Source: Hondaea fermentalgiana (taxonomy: Eukaryota > Sar > Bigyra > Thraustochytrida > Thraustochytriidae). Taken from it: a stretch of DNA of 24,379 nt. The translations under genes were made by a program, and so were the position numbers. The stretch lies in the NCBI GenBank assembly GCA_014084085.1, contig NPFB01000100.1:75368-99746 (forward strand). The letters run 5' to 3'. Below the pieces are notes generated by a model that did not search any database, was not told where the DNA came from, and saw only the letters and a program-made list of their open reading frames with translations. Positions 19,219 through 24,379 of this stretch are shown piece after piece (positions within the stretch are counted from its first letter, which is position 1; each line of letters starts with the position of its first letter).

Positions 19219-19475
19219 CGCGCGATAGAGTGGACGGGCAAGGAGAGCGGGGGCGCGAGGGCAAGCAGAGCAGAGCAGAGCAAAGCCCCAACTCGAGACG
19301 AGAGTGAGAGTAAGAGGGCCCGTGAGTGCGCGCACGCACAAGCACATCAAAATATCATTCGTTCGCTCGTACGTACTGACGGAAGGAGGACGACCGAGGA
19401 TAGGACGCAGACGGAACAGAACAGAACAGCGGGCGACGGACTAGAAGAGAGAGAAACAACAAGAAGAAGAGCAGA

Positions 19476-20756
19476 ATGTTTTCGAGGAGCGCAGGACGCA
19501 AGGGCGTGCAGATCGCGCTGGCCGCAGCGGGTCTCGCGGGCGGTGCCGGCGTGCTCGCGGCGACCGGCTCGACCGCGCAGAACAAGGGCAACATCCTTGA
19601 CGAGATGAACGACCGCCTTAAGCGCATCGAGTCGATGCTCGGCGCCGACTCCTGGAAGGGCTTCCTGGAGAAGATCGAGAGCATCAAGAAGTCCAACCCG
19701 GACAACCTCATGGCCAAGCACTTTGACGCCAAGTACTTTGAGTCCCTCTCCGAGGACCTCAAGGTGCGCCTCGAGAAGATCTGCCGCTCCGGCGTTGAGA
19801 ACGCCGACTCCGGCATGGGCGCCTACGCCATGAGCCCCGATGACTACGACGTCTTCGAGCCCTACCTCGACGCGGTCATCCGCGACTACCACAAGATCAA
19901 GGGCAACGTGCAGCACGTCACCAACTGGGATCTTGACACCGTCAAGGACAAGCTCCCCGCCGGCGGTGTTCTCGACCTCACCAAGCTCGGTCTCGGCACC
20001 ACCTCGATGCGCGTGCGCGTCGGCCGCAACCTGGCCAACTACCCGCTCCCCGGCAACATGACCAAGGAGGACCGCCTCAACCTCGAAAAGGACATGATCC
20101 AGGCCTTCAAGAAGCTCATGGAGGACCCAGCCTACGGCGGCACCTACTACTCGCTCACCCCGGGCACCGAGTACAGCATCACCGACGAAAAGTACAAGGA
20201 GCTCGTCAACAACCGCGTCATGTTCAAGGACATGGCCAACGACTCGTACCTCGCCAGCGCCGGCATTGCCTCCGAGTGGCCCTACGGCCGTGGCTGCTAC
20301 CAGAGCGCTGATGGCCAGTTCATCGTCTGGGTTGGCGAGGAGGACCACCTCCGCATCATGTGCATGAAGAAGGGCACCGTTCTCAACGAGGTCTTTGACC
20401 GTCTCCGCGTCGCCTGCGGCGTCGTCGAGGATGCCGCCGGCAAGTTCGCCCACAGCAAGAAGTACGGCTACGTCACCTCGTGCCCCACCAACCTCGGCAC
20501 CGGCATGCGCGCCTCGATCCACATCAAGGTCCCCAACCTCACCTCGGACGGCACTGACGCCAAGGCCAAGGCCATCTGCAAGCCCCTCGGCCTCAGCGTC
20601 CGCGGCGTTGGCGGCGAGCACACCCCGATTGGCGCCGACGGCACCGTCGACATCTCCCCCTCGGCCCGTCTCTGCATCCAGGAGGCTGAGATCATCGGTG
20701 CTCTCTACGAGGGCATTGAGTCGCTCCTCAAGGAGGAGAACAAGGCCAAGCTCTAA
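19476..20756 (+). CDS. phosphagen (guanidino) kinase, arginine/taurocyamine-kinase-like, probably mitochondrial
   Basis: A 426-residue protein, ATG 19476 and TAA at 20754-20756. The N-terminus (1-36) is basic then Ala/Gly-rich hydrophobic, like a mitochondrial leader. A short helix (about 38-56) joins it to the kinase. N-domain: GVENADSGMGAYAMSPDDYD (106-125), matching the compact arginine-kinase-type guanidino-specificity loop rather than the longer creatine kinase form. Catalytic domain: MRVRVGRN (178-185), WPYGRGCY (268-275), VGEEDHLRIM (286-295), reactive Cys in SCPTNLGTGMRAS (C336) and RGVGGEHTPIG (376-386) with a Glu at 381, where creatine kinases have Val. It transfers phosphate between ATP and a guanidino compound, buffering ATP. 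Codons end almost only in C or G, much more than in neighbours, which suggests high expression. Arginine versus taurocyamine as substrate cannot be decided by eye. Confidence 0.93.
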   Translation: MFSRSAGRKGVQIALAAAGLAGGAGVLAATGSTAQNKGNILDEMNDRLKRIESMLGADSWKGFLEKIESIKKSNPDNLMAKHFDAKYFESLSEDLKVRLEKICRSGVENADSGMGAYAMSPDDYDVFEPYLDAVIRDYHKIKGNVQHVTNWDLDTVKDKLPAGGVLDLTKLGLGTTSMRVRVGRNLANYPLPGNMTKEDRLNLEKDMIQAFKKLMEDPAYGGTYYSLTPGTEYSITDEKYKELVNNRVMFKDMANDSYLASAGIASEWPYGRGCYQSADGQFIVWVGEEDHLRIMCMKKGTVLNEVFDRLRVACGVVEDAAGKFAHSKKYGYVTSCPTNLGTGMRASIHIKVPNLTSDGTDAKAKAICKPLGLSVRGVGGEHTPIGADGTVDISPSARLCIQEAEIIGALYEGIESLLKEENKAKL

Positions 20757-21250
20757 GTTTCTCGCGCAGCTCCAGCCTTTGTTTCCCTTCTCCGAACGAA
20801 CGACTAGCCCCATTTGAACAGCAAGTGAACAAATCTGAGTCTCTCGAGGGCGCACTTCATTCATTCATTTCTTTTCGCTTGTTCTTGCCAATCATCGGTC
20901 TTATTGCACGGGAGCGCGAGGCGTGAGCTTGTTTTCCTCTTCTAGAGTTTGTATACCTACTTGGAATCGTCCAAGCCTTCTATCTACGCTCTTGCGCCTG
21001 TTTCATCAAGGTCGAACGTTCTGCCTTTGGAAAGGATTGTACCCAGTCTGCTTCGTTCGTGAAATTCGAAAGAAGGGTGAAAAATCGGGTAGTAGATGTT
21101 ATTGTAAATTCAAACACGCTTGGGTCGGCTGACTGGCCATCAGCAAAATTCACAGAACAGGAATGAAAAAGCGAAAGACAGTTTGGTTCAACGCGATGAC
21201 GACTACGAGCGCGCACTCGAACAAAAATAAAAAACTTCACCCTATCCACA
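20757..21250. other. convergent 3' spacer between phosphagen kinase and carrier genes
   Basis: About 490 bases with 3' UTRs of both genes. A short ATTC run lies near 20857-20868. A plus-strand AATAAA occurs at 21226-21231, rather far (470 bases) from the kinase stop. No other gene or RNA was recognised. Confidence 0.5.
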
Positions 21251-22303
21251 CTATCGACGACGAGAGCTCCGTGAAGAGGTCGACCCGCGCGTTTTGCCTC
21301 CCGATGGCGTCCCTGCCAACCTTGGCGTCGAGGGCTTGTCCTTGGGAGCTGTTGCCACCGGTGTCTTATCCATGGTCGTGTACCAGAGCACACCCGCGAA
21401 ACAAACAACGATGCCAAGTTTATTGAGCATTGTCAGAGGCTTGTTGAAGAGCACCGAGCCCACAGCGATAATGCAGAGCCGACGGCAAATGTCTGCGACA
21501 CTAAACGCGAGCGGAGAGACGCGCGCAGCAAAAAGGAAATTGCTTACGTACTCGGAGTGGTAAGCGACAGCGGCAACGACAGAAAGTGTAAGCGCTCCCT
21601 TCTCCACGCCTTGCTCGATGAGCGCCACTGGCGCACCGTCGGCACTAATGAGGAGCGCAGAAAGATCCCAGAGGGCAAATGGCGACAGCACAACCGTCGC
21701 AATTGATGCCATTACAAGCTGCGCCTTGACGCCACTTACATTCGTAGCCGAAATCGCAGCCTTGGACTTGATGTTGAGCATGGTTTGCAAACTCATGCTA
21801 GCAAGCGCTGCGACAAAGCCAGTCAGACTAAAGTCGAGATCGCTCCATGCTGCGAGCATGACACCAACTACCGTTGGGACGAGCGTGGCGTACACCATGG
21901 GCGCAAACGTGACGCCTTCGAGTTTGTTCACGACTACAGTGGCAACAGGGATAGCGCTTTTGACCACATAAGTGAGCGTGATGCCCGCGAGCTTCAAGGC
22001 AACACCGTTCGAATAGTTGGCGCCGAGCAACAAAAGCGCGGGCACGATGAAAGCGCGTGTCAGTTCGCCTCCGTCGACAGTCCGCAACTGCGCCTTGGAG
22101 CTATCCGCTGCGTTGGCAACGTGGCCAAGTGCGGCGCTGCCCGCAAAGCGGACATAGGTCAGCCAGAACGGCGACGCCAGCGCGTCCAGAAAGGCCGTGT
22201 TCGCGTACGTGGAGAGCACCGCCGACGTGGCGAACCACCACACCCCGATGACCGCCACTTCGCTGCTCGCGACGTCGCTGCCGGCTCCTCGCCCCTCGCC
22301 CAT
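21251..22303 (-). CDS. TPT/nucleotide-sugar-type transporter (drug/metabolite transporter superfamily)
   Basis: A 350-residue, about ten-helix membrane protein; ATG 22303-22301 in strong context (AAG before, G after) and TAG at 21253-21251. The longer frame begins at GTG 22459 and reads through a poly-Phe stretch that looks like a T-rich leader. TPT-family landmarks: TYVVKSAIPVATVVVNKLEG (111-130; K115), VGVMLAAWSDLDFSLTGF (147-163), YHSEYVSNFLFAARVSPLAFSVADICRRLCII (248-279; R274, R275) and a last helix CFAGVLWYTTM. In plastid triose-phosphate translocators the late site is Lys-Arg; here it is Arg-Arg. The C-terminal tail (about 312-350) is basic, Ser/Thr-rich and soluble. No targeting peptide is evident, so endomembrane is more likely than plastid. 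Substrate unknown. Confidence 0.88.
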   Translation of the reverse strand: MGEGRGAGSDVASSEVAVIGVWWFATSAVLSTYANTAFLDALASPFWLTYVRFAGSAALGHVANAADSSKAQLRTVDGGELTRAFIVPALLLLGANYSNGVALKLAGITLTYVVKSAIPVATVVVNKLEGVTFAPMVYATLVPTVVGVMLAAWSDLDFSLTGFVAALASMSLQTMLNIKSKAAISATNVSGVKAQLVMASIATVVLSPFALWDLSALLISADGAPVALIEQGVEKGALTLSVVAAVAYHSEYVSNFLFAARVSPLAFSVADICRRLCIIAVGSVLFNKPLTMLNKLGIVVCFAGVLWYTTMDKTPVATAPKDKPSTPRLAGTPSGGKTRGSTSSRSSRRR

Positions 22304-22418
22304 CTTGTTGGTTGCTGATTCTGCTCTGCTGTCGCAACAGACCACCAGGGAAGGGAAGCTGATTTTGGTCAAGCTGGACTTTGACCGGTGGCCATCAAGC
22401 GACAGAGAAGCAACACCG

Positions 22419-22437
22419 CTAAAAAAAAAGAAAAAAA
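22419..22437 (-). promoter_or_regulatory. polypyrimidine tract plus AG, candidate 3' splice acceptor in carrier gene leader
   Basis: On the minus strand seven T, one C and nine T are followed directly by AG, 115 bases before the carrier ATG. This is a textbook acceptor shape. Candidate donors GTAACG (from 22491) and GTACGT (from 22485) lie just upstream. It may equally be a poly(dA:dT) promoter element. Confidence 0.4.
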
Positions 22438-22487
22438 GATTCTTAACCTGAATCCACACAGCCGTGGTCGGTGAAAGGAAACGTACG

Positions 22488-23207
22488 TTACCGGGTGGCG
22501 TTCTTATCCTTACTGATCGTCAGGTTCGGTGGTGGGAATGCGGACGGAAATGTCTTCGATGTGTTTTCCCCGGGGTCATTGGCGCCATCGATGAGCACAA
22601 GTACAATACGCCCCCGATGATGCCATTCTTCATATGTGCACCCCACCGGCTCGGCGATCACACCATATGCGTCTTCGCCATCCACATAGCACTCGGAGCC
22701 CTCCTTGAATTGTGCAATGTAAATCTCGTCAACGGGGATCGCGCGTCCCCTGATGAGATCATCAAACTCGCAATCCAGATTAATTGTGTTTGTATCTCGT
22801 GTACCATGAGCGATTTTCCAATGTGGGCTCAGCGCGCAGATCTTGACGCGCGAGTACTGGTTTCCTGCTTGTTCGCTTTCTTCTCCGAACCACACAGCGA
22901 TATATCCCCCGGCCAGTGCCTCGTCGTCGAGAATATTGTTGAAATGATTCACGAGACCTGACTTGTGATCGTTTCCGCGTAAAATGTCACCCACCTGGCC
23001 AAAGGCGTGCTCGACCTCTTCGTCGGACGCGAATGCAGTATCTCGGCGAAGAATCTCCTCCAGGGGTTTGCGGCTTTTATCGTGAAGCAGCGCAACGTCC
23101 ATTGCGGTGCCAACCGTGAGAAAGTGCGTCGCGGCGGCGGCGGCGCTGCTGGACAGGGCGGCTTGCGTCGTGATATCCTGCTCATTCCACCGAATCAGCC
23201 CAAGCAC
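22488..23207 (-). CDS. hypothetical protein, start unresolved (may be an exon)
   Basis: The frame runs to TAA at 22490-22488. The most upstream listed start (23207) is GTG. The first in-frame ATG is 23102-23100, in good context, giving 204 residues; the frame stays open upstream to a TGA near 23256. I do not recognise a family. Visible features: an Ala/Ser-rich start, a charged helical part (LEEILRRDTAFASDEEVEHA), then a beta-rich part with WFGEESEQ, SPHWKIAHGTRDTNT and VDEIYIAQFKEGSECYVDGE. The frame is in the same phase as the upstream frame 23313-24269, so removing a 102-base intron (23215-23316, GT...AG) would join them into about 559 residues. Its stop is only 184 bases before the carrier ATG on the same strand. 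Confidence 0.5.
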   Translation of the reverse strand: MLGLIRWNEQDITTQAALSSSAAAAATHFLTVGTAMDVALLHDKSRKPLEEILRRDTAFASDEEVEHAFGQVGDILRGNDHKSGLVNHFNNILDDEALAGGYIAVWFGEESEQAGNQYSRVKICALSPHWKIAHGTRDTNTINLDCEFDDLIRGRAIPVDEIYIAQFKEGSECYVDGEDAYGVIAEPVGCTYEEWHHRGRIVLVLIDGANDPGENTSKTFPSAFPPPNLTISKDKNATR

Positions 23208-23310
23208 AACCTTCCTGTCGAATTCCCCCGGCCGTCCTGTAACCGGCTTCCTTCATGTGCACGTACTTGAAGAGGCGTTCGGCATCAAACGAGCGGCCCA
23301 ACTGGCTCAT
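23182..23310 (-). CDS. small open frame (42 aa), possible first exon of the downstream hypothetical gene
   Basis: An ATG lies two bases after the TGA of the upstream frame and opens 42 codons, starting MSQLGRSFDAERLFKYVHMK. The early codons end mostly in G or C, as in real genes here. It overlaps the start of the next frame in another phase. A 52-base GT...AG segment (GTACGT donor, ACAG acceptor, about 23215-23266) would splice it in phase into that frame; a one-base indel could also explain it. No homology recognised. Confidence 0.25.
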   Translation of the reverse strand: MSQLGRSFDAERLFKYVHMKEAGYRTAGGIRQEGCAWADSVE

Positions 23311-23312
23311 TT

Positions 23313-24269
23313 TCACATTATTCGACGCATCCGTCGCGCATCCGCCTTAAAATTTGAAAAAGTCAGTTTTTGGAGCCTTTCGAGCGCGGCCTTCTCTGCT
23401 TTGAGGAGTTTTGCACCGACCTCGCTCAGATACAGATGGTACGGAAGGGTTGCGAGCGCGGTCCGATTGTCAGAGAGTCGAGTCAGTGCACCCGGGATGC
23501 CTAGCTTAGCAAGCCTGGCTGTGTCTGATGTATTGGTCGTGATTTTTTCGTAAATTTCCTCCGCGCCGAGGCCGAGGCTATTGATACTCCGACGCATATC
23601 TTGCGCGTCTCTAGCACCGGCGATGGAAGTGGCAGCTTTCTGCGCCGGCATCAAATCCCCCCTTGCGAATGCCTTGGACTCTTTGTTGAAAATATTGCGC
23701 ACCGCCCTTGCAGCATTATATACCTGTGCGCAGTAATGCATGGCATCCTTCAGCAACTCTACAGCGCTACTATCATCCCCCGTGTCTTTGTTGGGTTTCT
23801 GGCCCTGCAAGAAGGCGACGAGGAACGCCTTGGCCGTCTGTGCTGTGGAGACTGCGGCGAGCGCGTTGTCGACAAGCTCGTCGGCCTTTTCCGCGTCCTT
23901 ACGCAACCCGAGGAAGTTGGATTGTGATTGCGAAGCGCGACGGGCGGACTTTGTCACCGACATCCGAGACGACATCCGGAGGCTGTCGCGGAATCTAGCG
24001 TCAGTGGCAACCGTCAACTGCAGCTCCTTGTCGATGCGCCTTCTTTGTGAGCTTCCATAGGGTACTAATGGGCTGCTCGAGGGCGATTTCGCAGCCGACG
24101 CCAACCGGACCCGCGGCGATCGCCCTTGAGTTGGTTGCGAGGGTCGTCGTGATGACAATGATCCAGTCGAGGCAGTGGATGGCTTGCTTGGCGACGGCCT
24201 CATTTTTCGTGAGGATCTGAAATGGCGCAGTGGCCGGCGGCGCTCGGCTCTTGCTGCCTTTTTTGGCAT
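23313..24269 (-). CDS. hypothetical basic, helical protein
   Basis: A 318-residue protein, ATG 24269-24267 and TGA 23315-23313. I do not recognise a family. The first 110 residues are strongly basic and Ser/Pro-rich (SSRKMRPSPSKPSTAS type), probably disordered and possibly nuclear or nucleic-acid-binding. The rest is Ala/Leu/Lys-rich and predicted by eye to be helical (ADELVDNALAAVSTAQTAKA, AGARDAQDMRRSINSLGLGA). No membrane segment, signal peptide or catalytic motif was seen. It may continue, by splicing, into the frame at 22488-23207. The 110 bases upstream to the window edge hold nothing recognisable. Confidence 0.55.
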   Translation of the reverse strand: MPKKAARAERRRPLRHFRSSRKMRPSPSKPSTASTGSLSSRRPSQPTQGRSPRVRLASAAKSPSSSPLVPYGSSQRRRIDKELQLTVATDARFRDSLRMSSRMSVTKSARRASQSQSNFLGLRKDAEKADELVDNALAAVSTAQTAKAFLVAFLQGQKPNKDTGDDSSAVELLKDAMHYCAQVYNAARAVRNIFNKESKAFARGDLMPAQKAATSIAGARDAQDMRRSINSLGLGAEEIYEKITTNTSDTARLAKLGIPGALTRLSDNRTALATLPYHLYLSEVGAKLLKAEKAALERLQKLTFSNFKADARRMRRIM

Positions 24270-24379
24270 ACATTAAGATAAATCAGTAGCGCCAAGGCGG
24301 AGTAGCCTCTTGCAATAGACGAGCGCCGGCCTCACTTTCGACTCTGGGAAACTATTCAGGCCAGCGCCGAAGTGTCATT

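Larger units (their letters stand above)
16647..19475. other. long divergent spacer, microsatellite-rich, no gene recognised
   Basis: About 2.8 kb between the divergent scramblase and phosphagen kinase starts; it must contain both promoters. It holds many short repeats: CT run 17277-17293, 8-base repeats 17581-17604, T-rich island 17979-18016, CAATG pentamers 18441-18470, a 12-base direct repeat (18995-19006, 19009-19020), (TGG)6 at 19038-19055, GCGGC pentamers 19199-19218, GCAGA pentamers 19265-19279 and GAACA pentamers 19414-19428. The open frames present are Arg/Ala/Ser-rich low-complexity and match nothing. No rRNA or tRNA was recognised. Confidence 0.55.

Noticed and set aside
19347..20864. 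505-codon open frame antisense to the phosphagen kinase
   Set aside because: It mirrors a strongly GC-ending coding sequence, which removes stops from the opposite strand; its Val/Leu/Gly/Ala-rich product matches no family, while the sense strand is an unmistakable kinase.

Overview
This looks like a gene-rich stretch of nuclear DNA from a unicellular eukaryote. The best guess, which is inference, is a thraustochytrid-like stramenopile. The evidence is long GC-rich and mostly intron-free coding regions on both strands, eukaryote-only families (FBH1 helicase, HSPA12-type Hsp70, mitochondrial ribosomal protein mS29/DAP3, SPPL2-type protease, scramblase, phosphagen kinase, triose-phosphate-translocator-like carrier), Pro/Thr linkers in a secreted protease of a kind common in stramenopiles, and intergenic DNA full of short-unit repeats. 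A run of exactly 100 N shows a scaffolded draft assembly.

Layout. 3-2369 (+): secreted subtilisin-like protease, cut by the left window edge. 2530-6288 (-): FBH1-type DNA helicase with an unusual added HIRAN domain and two PCNA-binding-like motifs. 6839-9163 (-): HSPA12-like Hsp70. 9164-11081: repeat-rich spacer. 11082-12578 (-): mS29/DAP3. 12579-13210: divergent promoter region holding the N gap. 13211-15199 (+): SPPL2-type intramembrane aspartyl protease. 15687-16646 (-): phospholipid scramblase. 16647-19475: long divergent spacer rich in microsatellites. 19476-20756 (+): phosphagen kinase with a mitochondrial-type leader. 21251-22303 (-): DMT/TPT-family carrier. 22488-24269 (-): two unrecognised reading frames in the same phase, possibly one spliced gene.

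The genes do not form a pathway or operon. They are ordinary eukaryotic neighbours with convergent and divergent pairs. Two encode probable mitochondrial proteins (mS29, phosphagen kinase), and two membrane or secretory proteins carry PA domains (subtilase, SPPL). Start codons were chosen as ATG only. Several longest open frames begin at GTG, and these were trimmed to the first well-placed ATG.

The most notable items are the HIRAN + F-box + UvrD helicase architecture, the arginine/taurocyamine-type mitochondrial phosphagen kinase, the unresolved gene structure at 22.3-24.3 kb with candidate short introns, and a Cys-cluster tail on the scramblase. I found no CRISPR array, no convincing tRNA or rRNA, and no mobile element.
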